Notes under the pieces: model-generated
Databases searched by the model: none
The model's input: only the letters and a program-made list of their open reading frames with translations
What the model was told of the DNA's origin: nothing
Origin: CALJFL01 sp963669435
Lineage (GTDB): Bacteria; Pseudomonadota; Gammaproteobacteria; Pseudomonadales; Halieaceae
Assembly: GCA_963669435.1 (NCBI GenBank)
Contig: OY770025.1
Span: 3,410,001 to 3,474,000 of the forward strand
Length of the DNA: 64,000 bases
Direction: 5' to 3'
Shown: one piece after another, positions 18,112 to 25,938 of the stretch
Layout: the number at the start of each line of letters is the position of its first letter
Position numbering within the stretch: the stretch's first letter is position 1
Translations under genes and position numbers: made by a program

Positions 18112-18897
18112 CTAAGGATTACCCGGCCAGTCTTCCATTTCGATAAACGGGTGGAAGGCCAGGGCGATGCCTTCGTTAACGTTGTTTTCATTCTCCAGGA
18201 TGCTGCGACGCCGGATATAGCGGCCCGACGAGGAGCGCGTATCGATAGCGTCGGTGGCGTCCAGGCCGCCGCGACTGGTAAACAGCTGCTGTAACTCGGT
18301 GTCGTAAATGCTGATCTGCAGTGATGCCACGGCTGCCTGCATATTCCAGTCAAAGTCTGCCGACACGCCCGCGCCCGGGCCCTGTAACGAAGGCTTGCGG
18401 GTCACACCGTCCCAACGCGCGAGGTGCTTCAGGCCGCCACTAAAGGCCACTTCCAATTCCACCAGGTCGGTGAATATAAAGGCATCTATATTGGTGTCTT
18501 CGACCATCTGGTCACGCACGCTTTGCATGATCTGGGCGAAGGTTTTCATATTGACCCGGCCCGTGGTTGGATCGACAGGGTCACCGAATGCCCGCGAGGC
18601 ATTGTTGTAGTGCTGGGTGAACTCCCGCTGTGACAGCACCTTGTAGCCGTTGTCTTTCAGGTAGGTGCTCACCAGCCCGTCGATACGCGGTGCCTCACGT
18701 TCCAGGTAACTGCGCGAAGGCGTGCCAAGGTTCACGTGCGCAATCACCACGGTTTTTACATTGGTGGTGGCCATGCGCTCCTCGTTCAGCACAAAGGGAA
18801 ACACCGTGGGATTGTAAGTGGGTGCGCCGGCGCAGGCTGTAAGCAGGGCGATGGCAGTCAACAGGGCTGCAGGAAAAGTCAGGGAGGCAATACGCAT
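18112..18897 (-). CDS. lipoprotein of unknown function
   Basis: A 261-residue protein with a lipoprotein signal: MRIASLTFPAALLTAIALLTAC, lipobox LTAC. The mature part begins AGAPTYNPTVFPFVLNEERM and contains a mixed alpha/beta region (VKTVVIAHVNLGTPSR, NIDAFIFTDLVELEVAFSG, AAVASLQISIYDTELQQL). The overall pattern is like lipoproteins that sense or assemble in the periplasm (GNA1162/CsgG-like topology), but I cannot assign a family. It is divergent from the alpha/beta-hydrolase gene with 65 bases between the starts and convergent with the crotonase gene. Confidence 0.7.
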   Translation of the reverse strand: MRIASLTFPAALLTAIALLTACAGAPTYNPTVFPFVLNEERMATTNVKTVVIAHVNLGTPSRSYLEREAPRIDGLVSTYLKDNGYKVLSQREFTQHYNNASRAFGDPVDPTTGRVNMKTFAQIMQSVRDQMVEDTNIDAFIFTDLVELEVAFSGGLKHLARWDGVTRKPSLQGPGAGVSADFDWNMQAAVASLQISIYDTELQQLFTSRGGLDATDAIDTRSSSGRYIRRRSILENENNVNEGIALAFHPFIEMEDWPGNP

Positions 18898-18962
18898 GCT
18901 GGGTTCCGATCCGTTATAGTGCTGCGCATGGTAGCAAAAACTGTTGCGTGGGACAGGGGGTA

Positions 18963-19739
18963 ATGAGCGTAAAAATACATCACAGTGTGGTTGGGGATGG
19001 TCCCAACGTGGTGCTTCTTCACGGGCTGTTTGGTATGGGCAGTAACCTGGGCGCGCTGGCCCGCGCACTGCAGGATGACTACCGCGTGCACAGCATCGAT
19101 TTGCCCAACCATGGTCGCTCGGGCTGGCTCGAAGATGCCGGCCTTGCTGCCCTGGCTGGTGTCATCACGGGCTGGCTGGAGGACAGCGAGTTGGGCAATG
19201 TTGCCCTGGTAGGGCACTCCCTGGGGGGGAAGATAGCGATGCAGATTGCGCTCGCCGATCCCGCCCGAGTCGACAGCCTGGTGGTGGCAGATATCGCGCC
19301 GGTGGAATACCCCTCTCACCACGACCAGGTGTTTGCTGCCCTGGATGCGGTATGCGACGCCGCCTGTCAATCGCGCGCCGAGGCGGCTGAGTTGATGGCG
19401 GGTATTCTGCGAGAGGAAGACGTGATTCAATTTCTGTTGATGAGCTTGTATCGCACCCCCGATGGGACTTACCAATGGCGTTTCAACCTCAAGGGCCTGA
19501 AAGAAAACTATGTGGCGGTGCGTCATGCGCCGGAGGCGAGCGGTATGTATGGTGGTGAGGTGCTGTTTGTGAAAGGTGGCGATTCAGACTACATTCTGCC
19601 GGAGCACGAGCCACAGATTCGGGCGCTGTTCCCGAGTGCGAGCGTAAAGATTATGCAAAATTGCGGGCATTGGTTACATGCCCAGCAACCGCGTTTGTTC
19701 AACAGCATCGTGAAGCGCTTTCTCGATGCCCAGCGATGA
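18963..19739 (+). CDS. alpha/beta hydrolase, YbfF-type esterase
   Basis: A 258-residue hydrolase. VVLLHGLFGMGSNL is the oxyanion region and VALVGHSLGGKIAM carries the nucleophile Ser. The catalytic Asp is probably in VKGGDSDYI, and NCGHWLHAQQP carries the catalytic His. The pattern matches YbfF, an acyl-CoA and ester hydrolase of Escherichia coli. The ATG at 18963 follows an AGGGGG site; the in-frame upstream start adds only five residues. Confidence 0.88.
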   Translation: MSVKIHHSVVGDGPNVVLLHGLFGMGSNLGALARALQDDYRVHSIDLPNHGRSGWLEDAGLAALAGVITGWLEDSELGNVALVGHSLGGKIAMQIALADPARVDSLVVADIAPVEYPSHHDQVFAALDAVCDAACQSRAEAAELMAGILREEDVIQFLLMSLYRTPDGTYQWRFNLKGLKENYVAVRHAPEASGMYGGEVLFVKGGDSDYILPEHEPQIRALFPSASVKIMQNCGHWLHAQQPRLFNSIVKRFLDAQR

Positions 19740-19802
19740 GCTAACTGGCGTGGGTGTACGCGCCACAGTATGCTGTTCAGCACAGACTAACTGGAGCAGC
19801 CG

Positions 19803-20129
19803 GTGTACCTGACCTTTGGTGAATTGATTGCAGTGTTTGCCCTGGGCGCAGCCAGTTTGTATTTCTTTTCCTCCATCCGGATACGCGAACTCGCCCTGCA
19901 GGCCGTTGGCCGGGCGGCTCGCCATGACGATTACCAACTGCTTGATCAGAGTGTGCACCTACGCCGGGTTTCACTCAGTCGTGATCCCGAAGGTCGCTGG
20001 CGAGTCTGGCGCCAGTACCGGTTTGATTACAGCTATGACGGCGTCAACCGCGAGCAGGGTTACGTGATCATGCTGGGCCGCACCTTGCAGGCGATTGTGG
20101 TCTCGGAAGAGGGCCGGGTGCTGCACTAG
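19803..20129 (+). CDS. DUF3301 family protein
   Basis: The product has 108 residues: an N-terminal membrane helix (about 4-22), then a soluble domain with the DUF3301 signature DDYQLLDQSVHLRRVSLSRDPEGRWRVWRQYRFDYSYDG. Members are small inner-membrane proteins of gammaproteobacteria with unknown role. The start is GTG at 19803, preceded by CTGGAGCAGCC. The gene is 63 bases downstream of the YbfF-like gene on the same strand. Confidence 0.85.
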   Translation: MYLTFGELIAVFALGAASLYFFSSIRIRELALQAVGRAARHDDYQLLDQSVHLRRVSLSRDPEGRWRVWRQYRFDYSYDGVNREQGYVIMLGRTLQAIVVSEEGRVLH

Positions 20130-20576
20130 TTGCGCATCTCCCTCGGCAGCTGCTGCCCACTGCCAGTACTCACAGGCGTAACCGAAATTCCCCATCATCT
20201 TGTCCACAGATTCTGTGGATAAGTCGGTGGGTAATTTGTTCAGTTTGGCGCTAAGCGCAGTGGTAGGGGGCTTTGTTACAGATTGGTCAAATTTTAAGCA
20301 ATGCTATAAAATCTATACAATACAAAAGGTTATGAGTACTTCCTAACAAAATAAATTTAAAGGAGCGTCTAAACTAGTGGTTGGATACTTTCATTGTGAG
20401 CGTGTGCATAACCCGTTAAACGGCGCTACCGAAAGTAACTTTTCGCAGTGTGGGGAAACAGCCAGGTGCAGTCACCCGATATGGAAATTCGCGATAATTT
20501 TATTGAGCGCTATTTTTGTAGGCTCTGGTGGATTGTCAAGCAATAATCTCAGTGTTACCGCTCTGTCACATAAACC
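20130..20576. other. gene-free stretch with DnaA-box pair and AT-rich segment
   Basis: No convincing gene. The stretch holds a head-to-head DnaA-box pair (20200-20222) followed by an AT-rich segment (about 20280-20365). A weak open frame on the plus strand (20377-20601, GTG start) has a signal-peptide-like hydrophobic run (WKFAIILLSAIFVGSGG) but ends inside the 3' end of queD. It might be the stump of a lost exported protein. Confidence 0.5.
20200..20222. promoter_or_regulatory. head-to-head DnaA-box pair
   Basis: TTGTCCACA (20200-20208) and TGTGGATAA (20214-20222, the reverse complement of the consensus TTATCCACA) face each other with five bases between. Together they form the palindrome TCCACAGATTCTGTGGA. 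They match DnaA-box consensus, but no replication genes lie near, so an oriC is not indicated. Confidence 0.45.
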
Positions 20577-20942
20577 TCACGGCTGGTCCTCACCACGGTA
20601 GATACATCCGGAGGTGCAGGTTTCCCGAATCTCCACGGCGCTGAGTTCCGGTAGTTCTGGCTGCAGTTTCATCCAGATCCAGCGTGCAATATTCTCGCTG
20701 GTGGGGTTCTCCAGGCCGGGGATTTCGTTGAGGTAGTAGTGGTCGAGCTGTGCGAGGATGGGTTTGAACGCGGCCTTAAGATCACCAAAATCCATCACCC
20801 AGCCTGAGGGCTCTTCGGCTTTGCCAGCAACTGAAAGTTTGACCAGGAAAGAGTGCCCATGGAGCCTGGCACATTTGTGCCCCTCGGGAACATTCGGCAG
20901 CCGATGGGCTGCTTCAAAGTGAAATTCCTTGTAAATTTCCAT
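20577..20942 (-). CDS. queD: 6-carboxy-5,6,7,8-tetrahydropterin synthase
   Basis: A 121-residue enzyme of the QueD/PTPS fold. It acts in queuosine synthesis, turning 7,8-dihydroneopterin triphosphate into 6-carboxytetrahydropterin. Zinc ligands are visible as His in FEAAHRL and the two His of CARLHGHSF. The Cys of that motif is the catalytic cysteine, and PTSENIA and EIRETCTSGCIY are typical. The ATG at 20942 is preferred, because the conserved region begins right after it; the frame extends 11 codons upstream without similarity. It is convergent with DUF3301 and divergent from the tRNA pair. Confidence 0.93.
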   Translation of the reverse strand: MEIYKEFHFEAAHRLPNVPEGHKCARLHGHSFLVKLSVAGKAEEPSGWVMDFGDLKAAFKPILAQLDHYYLNEIPGLENPTSENIARWIWMKLQPELPELSAVEIRETCTSGCIYRGEDQP

Positions 20943-21079
20943 GCGCTTTCGCTTCCTGTGGAGCGGGCGTGGCACCGCTCAAAGGGCCGGTTGACAGTTT
21001 ATGGTGACGGCCAATTTTACTACTAAAATCAACGGCTTTTCACCGCTGTAAATATTCGACCGAAATGCTCCCGGAAGGT

Positions 21080-21107
21080 TTGACAGGGCAGTTATTATCT
21101 CTATAAT
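21080..21107 (+). promoter_or_regulatory. near-consensus sigma-70 promoter for the tRNA pair
   Basis: TTGACA (21080-21085) and TATAAT (21102-21107) are both perfect consensus hexamers with a 16-bp spacer, ending 17 bases before the tRNA-Val gene. The GC-rich stretch GCGCGG after the -10 is typical of stable-RNA promoters under stringent control. Confidence 0.85.
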
Positions 21108-21124
21108 GCGCGGTCTCGGTTCGG

Positions 21125-21200
21125 GGGTGATTAGCTCAGCTGGGAGAGCATCTGCCTTACAAGCAGAGGGTCGGCGGTTCGATCCCGTCATCACCCACCA
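21125..21200 (+). tRNA. tRNA-Val (anticodon TAC)
   Basis: A 76-nt cloverleaf. The acceptor GGGTGAT (21125-21131) pairs with ATCACCC (21190-21196). The D loop is AGCTGGGAGA, and the anticodon TAC (21158-21160) sits in CTTACAA between TCTGC and GCAGA. The T loop is GTTCGATC, and the 3' CCA is encoded (21198-21200). Confidence 0.97.
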
Positions 21201-21227
21201 ATTCCGAGTACCAGATTCTACCGTTTA

Positions 21228-21304
21228 GGACCGGTAGTTCAGTTGGTTAGAATGCCGGCCTGTCACGCCGGAGGTCGCGGGTTCGAGTCCCGTCCGGTCC
21301 GCCA
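21228..21304 (+). tRNA. tRNA-Asp (anticodon GTC)
   Basis: A 77-nt cloverleaf. The acceptor GGACCGG (21228-21234) pairs with CCGGTCC. The anticodon GTC (21262-21264) sits in CTGTCAC between GCCGG-type stems. The T arm is GGGTTCGAGTCCC, the discriminator is G21301 and the CCA is encoded (21302-21304). It follows tRNA-Val by 27 bases and is probably co-transcribed. The accessory island begins right after it, so its 3' end is a candidate integration site. Confidence 0.97.
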
Positions 21305-21313
21305 ATTTCTTTC

Positions 21314-21346
21314 GATAAAAATCAACGAGTTACGTTGATTTTTATC
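21314..21346 (+). terminator. hairpin terminator behind the tRNA pair
   Basis: GATAAAAATCAACG (21314-21327) and CGTTGATTTTTATC (21333-21346) form a perfect 14-bp stem with loop AGTTA. The stem extends with a bulge through TTTC and GAAA. It starts nine bases after tRNA-Asp. The AT-rich symmetric stem could serve both directions, also ending the higA transcript. Confidence 0.75.
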
Positions 21347-21412
21347 CGAAAAGAAAGTCTTTCTCAAGTTCCTGGGTTGCCCCGGTGACACAATAGCCAC
21401 ACAAACTGCAAC

Positions 21413-21721
21413 TCAAGCGTCCAGCAACACCCCCAGCCCCTTCCTGTCGACAAGACTGAGCATTTTCCTGGCAATTCCACTGGGCTTCTTGGTGCCGCTT
21501 TCCCACTGGCGGATGGTGGATGCGCTGGTGTTCAGACACTTCGCAAAGACCGGTTGGCTTGCGTTGCTGCGGGTGCGAATTTTCTTAATTTGGGCCGGGG
21601 TGAAGTCCTTCACAACCGGAAGGCAAGCGGCATCAAACTTGCGCATGTCATTCGCGCTGATGAGACCTGCGTCGTGCAGCCCCGACATACTTTCATGCAT
21701 TTCGTCGAGTAGTCTACTCAT
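21413..21721 (-). CDS. higA: XRE-family antitoxin (HigA/NadS-like)
   Basis: A 102-residue protein with a C-terminal Cro/C1 helix-turn-helix (about residues 45-95): FTPAQIKKIRTRSNASQPVFAKCLNTSASTIRQWESGTKKPSGIA. The N-terminal 40 residues (LLDEMHESMSGLHDAGLIS) are the usual lead-in of antitoxins paired with RelE/HigB toxins. It lies one base downstream of the toxin gene on the same strand, in toxin-first order as in higBA. It should neutralise the toxin and repress the operon at the large inverted repeat upstream. Confidence 0.85.
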   Translation of the reverse strand: MSRLLDEMHESMSGLHDAGLISANDMRKFDAACLPVVKDFTPAQIKKIRTRSNASQPVFAKCLNTSASTIRQWESGTKKPSGIARKMLSLVDRKGLGVLLDA

Positions 21722-21722
21722 C

Positions 21723-22088
21723 TCAATTTACCTCTTTAAGTTCTCCAGCTTTCAAAGCGATTCTCAATCCAGCACTGCTCATTGAAAGCCAGACCTTCGC
21801 AGCACTTTTCAAGGCGGATAGCTCGCTTGCGCTGATATTACTTCGCTCATTTTTTTCGAAGCCATAAAGAAAGAATGAATGCTCTCCCTTCTTCGTGGCG
21901 ATCAATGTTCGGCTGCCACCACTTTTTCCGCCACCAGGTAGGGCTACGCGTTTCTTGTAGACATTGCCGCCGAGTTTTGCCTCAACCTGACCTGCAACAA
22001 CTTCCTTCGCCGCCGAATACAACTCTGTATCTCGCAGTCCGGCCTTCCTGGCCCATCTTGCAAAGGTCTTCGTTTGGTAAATGGCCAT
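21723..22088 (-). CDS. higB: RelE/HigB-type toxin (PF06296-like)
   Basis: A 121-residue protein. MAIYQTKTFARWARKAGL, GGNVYKKRVALPGGGKSGGSRTLIATKKG and FLYGFEKNERSNIS form the pattern of the RelE-fold toxins related to phage Gp49/HigB. These cut mRNA on the ribosome. Conserved basic residues (Arg and Lys of KKRVA...KSGGSRT) are intact, so it is probably active. I chose ATG 22088; the longer frame would start inside the operator palindrome. The antitoxin follows after one base. Confidence 0.85.
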   Translation of the reverse strand: MAIYQTKTFARWARKAGLRDTELYSAAKEVVAGQVEAKLGGNVYKKRVALPGGGKSGGSRTLIATKKGEHSFFLYGFEKNERSNISASELSALKSAAKVWLSMSSAGLRIALKAGELKEVN

Positions 22089-22097
22089 TGATTTAAG

Positions 22098-22132
22098 TGT
22101 ACCACTTAGTGTCACTGACACAAAGTGGCACA
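22098..22132. promoter_or_regulatory. operator of the toxin-antitoxin operon (17-bp half sites)
   Basis: TGTACCACTTAGTGTCA (22098-22114) and TGACACAAAGTGGCACA (22116-22132) are inverted repeats around one central C, with 15 of 17 positions complementary. It lies nine bases upstream of the toxin start codon, the usual place for autoregulation by the antitoxin HTH. Confidence 0.8.
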
Positions 22133-22198
22133 TTTAGCCTTTTGCGGTATTGTTTGGAAAGGACACACCCTCAATAAGAGTTTTGTAGGGCGTCGGTG

Positions 22199-22411
22199 TT
22201 ACCTGCCATGATCGATAGACGATTGGGAAGTATTGGTGATTTTCCGGAACTGCGCCGTCCAGGCTAACAGATCTTCTTCCTCATAGATCACGCGACGCCC
22301 TTGTTTGATATAGGCGGGCGTTGTAACCCCTGCCAGTATTCCGGTTACTCTGGATTCCCTCAATGTTTTCTCTGCGTATCCAAGAGTCGCTGCTGCTTCC
22401 TTACTGTTCAC
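22199..22411 (-). CDS. AlpA/excisionase-like helix-turn-helix protein
   Basis: A 70-residue DNA-binding protein: MNSKEAAATLGYAEKTLRESRVTG is a winged-helix opening like HTH_17/AlpA, and YIKQGRRVIYEEEDLLAW is the wing and second helix. Such proteins act as excisionases or element regulators. It sits between the toxin-antitoxin operon and parB, divergent from parB. It may control the element's ParB operon or excision; this is inference from position. Confidence 0.75.
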   Translation of the reverse strand: MNSKEAAATLGYAEKTLRESRVTGILAGVTTPAYIKQGRRVIYEEEDLLAWTAQFRKITNTSQSSIDHGR

Positions 22412-22756
22412 GTTCTATCCTCTCCGTTGTTAATAGCGATATTATTTCTCAGGTTGAGTGCAAATAAACGGCGAGCCTGAAGTTCTAGGCATCTCAATCA
22501 GCACTGCATTCGTTGAACATTAAATTACCGAACCTTGGCAGTGTCTCAAGAGTGAATACGGAGAAGGTGAGGCGCCTTTAGGTAAACGGTCGCAAGTAGT
22601 CACGAGTGACCGGGACGCCTACGCTTTAATACTTCAAAAACTTTAATAAAGATTCGAAAAAGGTTTGGTGCTAGGGTAATTCAGAAATGGATCGCCGAGT
22701 TTTCGGTGATTACTGAACAATCCATTGGGTCGCCGGGGTAGGCGCCGAGAGACTTC
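22412..22756. other. divergent control region upstream of parB
   Basis: No gene seen. The stretch can form nested stems: AGGCG/CGCCT enclosing CGGTC/GACCG (about 22570-22613), and ATCGCCGA/TCGGTGAT near 22690-22710. It separates the AlpA-like gene from parB and probably carries both promoters. Confidence 0.4.
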
Positions 22757-24031
22757 GTGACAGCTGAATCGGTAAACAGTGCGCCAATCACAACCTTGAT
22801 GCAAGATGATGCTCAAGGTGACAAGCGAGTGATTCGACTGGAAATTACACAGCTGCGTACTTATGACCGTAACCCGCGACGGTGCCAAAATGGTGAGTAC
22901 GAAAGGATCAAGGCCTCTATTCGTGCTCAGGGTCTGGACCAACCACTGGTCGTAACCCGCCGACCAGGCGAGGCGGACTATATGTTGATGTCCGGCGGTA
23001 ATACCCGGCTTCAGGCGATGCTGGATTTGTATCAGGAAACGGGTGACACCGCCTTCCGGTACCTGGATTGCCTCTATAAACCTTGGATCGCAGAATCCGA
23101 CGTATTGTTATCCCACCTCCGCGAAAATGAGCTGCGTGACGGCCTCCATTTCATTGATAAAGCCCAGGCTGTGTTGGAGGCAAAGACTCTGCTTGAGGCG
23201 GAGATGCAGGGGCGCACCCTGTCACAGCGACGCTTATCGGAGGTGCTTGCAGCGCGTGGCCTGAATTTTAGTCAAACGCTGATTTCCAGGATGGTCTACG
23301 CCGCCCAAACATTGTGGCCACTCATTCCTCAGGCGCTGCTAGCAGGTATGGGAACCCCGCAGGTAGGACGGATTCAGCGTTTGGAACGTGCGACGCGCGC
23401 GCTGTGGTGTGACAAGTCGCTTGGCAGTGAAGAGGCGTTTGATGACACTTTCGCGGCTTTATGTCGTCGCTACGATAGTCCAGATTGGGATACAGATGTA
23501 TTGCAAGAGTCACTTGAGAACGAAATTGCTGCCACGGCCAACGTTGACCTTTCCCTTATACGTCTCGCGCTCGATGCGCAGAGCAAGGGTGAGTCTTCGT
23601 CCGTGAATCTCGCTGAGCCGCTGGCAGAGGAGTCGACGCAGAGAGTATTTAAAGAAGCGGCTGCTGCATCTTCAGACACTGAAGCTATCGGCGTTGGCAA
23701 TCACGATCACTCGGCGCTTGAGTTAAAACCGTTACGGGTGCTTGAGGCGTTCAGTTGCAAAGAAAAAAGCAATCCTGAGATGGGCGCAGCAAAGCAGTTA
23801 GGGCGACTTAGAGAACGAGCCTATCAATTAGCAAACCAGATCGCACATGCTCACGGACTCAGTCATCTGGTCAAACCGCTAAGCGGGCAGGGGCAGGGTT
23901 TTCTGGTGTTCGATCTCGCTCAAGAGAAGTTCGCGGCATTGTCAGATGAAGATTGGCAACACCTAGTTGCACTGACTGAGATCTACCGAGACTTGCGCCG
24001 AATTTCCCAAGATTCAGGTCAGTCACGGTAG
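22757..24031 (+). CDS. parB: ParB family protein of an integrative conjugative element
   Basis: A 424-residue protein. The N-terminal ParB/Spo0J domain (about 25-115) contains ITQLRTYDRNPRR and a MLMSGGNTRLQAML box. A helix-turn-helix region (about 125-215) reads DKAQAVLEAKTLLEAE...LSEVLAARGLNFSQTLISRMVYAA. The C-terminal 200 residues are variable. This architecture matches ParB proteins of PFGI-1-class elements, where they help maintain the excised circle. No ParA is found nearby, which is unusual for partition. The frame starts at GTG 22757; an internal ATG at residue 15 is possible. DUF2857 follows after 18 bases. Confidence 0.82.
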   Translation: MTAESVNSAPITTLMQDDAQGDKRVIRLEITQLRTYDRNPRRCQNGEYERIKASIRAQGLDQPLVVTRRPGEADYMLMSGGNTRLQAMLDLYQETGDTAFRYLDCLYKPWIAESDVLLSHLRENELRDGLHFIDKAQAVLEAKTLLEAEMQGRTLSQRRLSEVLAARGLNFSQTLISRMVYAAQTLWPLIPQALLAGMGTPQVGRIQRLERATRALWCDKSLGSEEAFDDTFAALCRRYDSPDWDTDVLQESLENEIAATANVDLSLIRLALDAQSKGESSSVNLAEPLAEESTQRVFKEAAAASSDTEAIGVGNHDHSALELKPLRVLEAFSCKEKSNPEMGAAKQLGRLRERAYQLANQIAHAHGLSHLVKPLSGQGQGFLVFDLAQEKFAALSDEDWQHLVALTEIYRDLRRISQDSGQSR

Positions 24032-24049
24032 CATGCACAGGAGGAAACG

Positions 24050-24628
24050 ATGGCCACTACCAAAGAGGCGGGCTTGACGATTGATGTGTTGATGTACGCC
24101 AATCGTTGCCTGGCGGAGGCAGATCAATCAGCCCTGCGTGAGATGGGCTTCGGTCCCATGGAAATTGACGAGTTGCAGCGTCTTACTATTGCCGATCTAA
24201 ACCGCCTTGGGTCGATACGTGCCAACTGTTTGCGAGTTGATCTCAATCGCGAAGTCTTTTGGCATGCTGTAGAACGCGTCAGGCAGGATCGCGCCTCAGA
24301 GGAATTGCAAAAGGCGCTAATTCAAGACGATGCCCCGCAGGAAATGATGGCGCTGTTGTTTGGGGTGAGCGCCAAGGAGTACACGCGTAGACGTCGTCAG
24401 ATGTCTATGGAGTCCGCGGTGGGCCGCCCCGCAGAGCCCGATGAGAACAAAACTCACGCGCTCTGGGAAGCGTGGAAAGCCGTTGTGGGTGAAGAGGAGT
24501 TAGAGCTCTTGACCGCCGAAGACTATCTTGCACTCAAGTCGGCCACCGGTGTGGGATTGCGCGCCATTTGGCATCTCACACGACGATGGGCGCAGTACGG
24601 CAATCCGGAAGGATTGCCATGCAGTTAG
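24050..24628 (+). CDS. DUF2857 domain protein of integrative elements
   Basis: A 192-residue protein of the DUF2857 type, typically encoded just behind parB in PFGI-1-like elements. VLMYANRCLAEADQSALREMGFGPMEIDELQRLTIADL and FGVSAKEYTRRRRQMSM are recognisable. The latter looks like a helix-turn-helix, so DNA binding is possible. The ATG has AGGAGG a few bases upstream. The gene ends with a small hairpin, CAATCC/GGATTG (24601-24616), over its last codons. Confidence 0.82.
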   Translation: MATTKEAGLTIDVLMYANRCLAEADQSALREMGFGPMEIDELQRLTIADLNRLGSIRANCLRVDLNREVFWHAVERVRQDRASEELQKALIQDDAPQEMMALLFGVSAKEYTRRRRQMSMESAVGRPAEPDENKTHALWEAWKAVVGEEELELLTAEDYLALKSATGVGLRAIWHLTRRWAQYGNPEGLPCS

Positions 24629-24645
24629 TGTCTCCGCGTAGCAAT

Positions 24646-24660
24646 GATTAGACTCTAATC
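24646..24660. promoter_or_regulatory. perfect 7-bp inverted repeat
   Basis: GATTAGA (24646-24652), a central C and TCTAATC (24654-24660) form a perfect 15-base palindrome between the DUF2857 and PFL_4669-type genes. It is a candidate operator; the binding protein is unknown. Confidence 0.45.
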
Positions 24661-24713
24661 AGTAAATCCAGCCATCCGAGAACCCGGTTCCCTATTCTGT
24701 TCTACCCACCTCA

Positions 24714-24749
24714 TATGCGTTCATAGTACGCAACATTTATGAACGCATA
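24714..24749. promoter_or_regulatory. perfect 12-bp inverted repeat before the PFL_4669-type gene
   Basis: TATGCGTTCATA (24714-24725) and TATGAACGCATA (24738-24749) are exact reverse complements with a 12-base spacer. They end 15 bases before the ATG at 24765. In RNA the stem would lie next to the CAGGAG ribosome site, so either repressor binding or control of translation is possible. Confidence 0.6.
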
Positions 24750-24764
24750 CGCAGGAGCCCTCTG

Positions 24765-25559
24765 ATGGACACAGGAATTCAGGATCAATCCACTCTCGAA
24801 TCAAAGATGCAGCAGCCCACCAAAAATAGGCAGCCCAAAACCGTGGGAAATCTGGCCGGTGAAGTGTGCTTAGCCGTGCATACTCATCAGGCACTACGAC
24901 TAATCTGGGGGCGACGAGCGGCAGGCGAAAAACCGCCGATTTCTGGTTTGATCGCGTTCGCGTCCTCCTTGAACACGATCTGGCAGTCGGCTGAAGGGGC
25001 TGATCCCTTCGCACTGTGGTGGCTGATCAAGATAGAGACGGAAATGGAGCAGTGTCGAGCAAATTTACTTGCTCAGCAACAAGAAGCAGCCTTCCTCTAT
25101 CCCGAGGCTGAGGTCCTGGAAGTGGAAACGGCAGCGTCGGAGGAGCCTTACCGTATCCGTCTAGCCTTCAATAATCCCAATGCGTACCGAGCAGCCTCCC
25201 TGCTGGGGGAGTATGATGCCCTGGTGCGAACCTGTTATACCTTAACTTATGTTGGGGCGGGAGAGCCCGCTGAACTGCAAGCAATTCTAGCCAGGGGAGG
25301 GCATCTCCTTCGCCGTCTGTTCGCCACTCCACAGGGATTCAAAGTCTGTGCAATTGATCGAGATGATCTTCTGCAGAATAATCAGCGCGCCCAGCGAGCG
25401 ATCAAACTCATGGGCCCGGTGCCTCATGATATTCTGACTGGGGAGAAGCTGCCTGCGTTCGCGCCTGCCGGTATTCGCCAGGCGTTAGCTCGTAGCGGGA
25501 ACGAACAGAGTAATGAGCGATGTGTTCGCGAGCAGAGCGAGCTTTACGCTGCGCAATAA
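24765..25559 (+). CDS. PFL_4669/TIGR03761-type integrating conjugative element protein
   Basis: A 264-residue protein. LALRLIWGRR-like (ALRLIWGRRAAGEKPPISGLIAF), DPFALWWLIKIE, YDALVRTCYTLTYVGAGE and LLRRLFATPQGFKVCAIDRDDL match the family regularly found after parB and DUF2857 in PFGI-1-class elements. Some relatives are transcriptional regulators of conjugation. A strong inverted repeat stands just upstream. No known element gene follows; the next 1.16 kb is gene-free, so the element was probably truncated here. Confidence 0.8.
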   Translation: MDTGIQDQSTLESKMQQPTKNRQPKTVGNLAGEVCLAVHTHQALRLIWGRRAAGEKPPISGLIAFASSLNTIWQSAEGADPFALWWLIKIETEMEQCRANLLAQQQEAAFLYPEAEVLEVETAASEEPYRIRLAFNNPNAYRAASLLGEYDALVRTCYTLTYVGAGEPAELQAILARGGHLLRRLFATPQGFKVCAIDRDDLLQNNQRAQRAIKLMGPVPHDILTGEKLPAFAPAGIRQALARSGNEQSNERCVREQSELYAAQ

Positions 25560-25938
25560 GCCAGTTGCTGCCAGCGCTCGGACGTATCAGTGACAGGTAG
25601 TGAAAAGGGGTATCGTCGGATTGTTTAATCGATACCACGGCAAAGCCGCCAATCCATCTTCCCGGATTCGTTCTGGGTGATTCAGCGACAAGGGCCATTT
25701 GACCTGGATCCGTGAAGTAAACGTTAAGGAGAGTTTGTCTCCAGGGTGTGAACGTCACGGTGCAACATGGACGCGTCGACAGCGTATGTAGCGGATGACT
25801 TGACCGCATCGCTGCATACGAGAATGTAACGTTCAGGAGCGCCAGCCATGTGCCGCTAAGGAGGCGGAAAAGCGATGTTGGTTAGGCTCTTGTAGAGTAA
25901 AAATCCGGGTCTGATCTAATTGCTCAGGCCCATCTTTT

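Noticed and set aside
20200..20365. Possible replication origin
   Set aside because: Only two DnaA boxes and no dnaA, dnaN, gidA or similar gene nearby; a chromosomal origin is not supported.
20377..20601. Plus-strand frame with a hydrophobic, signal-like segment
   Set aside because: GTG start with poor spacing to GGAG, no mature domain, and it ends inside queD; at most the stump of a lost gene.
25408..25809. Minus-strand frame of 133 codons behind the PFL_4669-type gene
   Set aside because: It overlaps 150 bases of the PFL_4669-type gene antisense, has no clear ribosome site and no family features, though its middle part reads somewhat protein-like.
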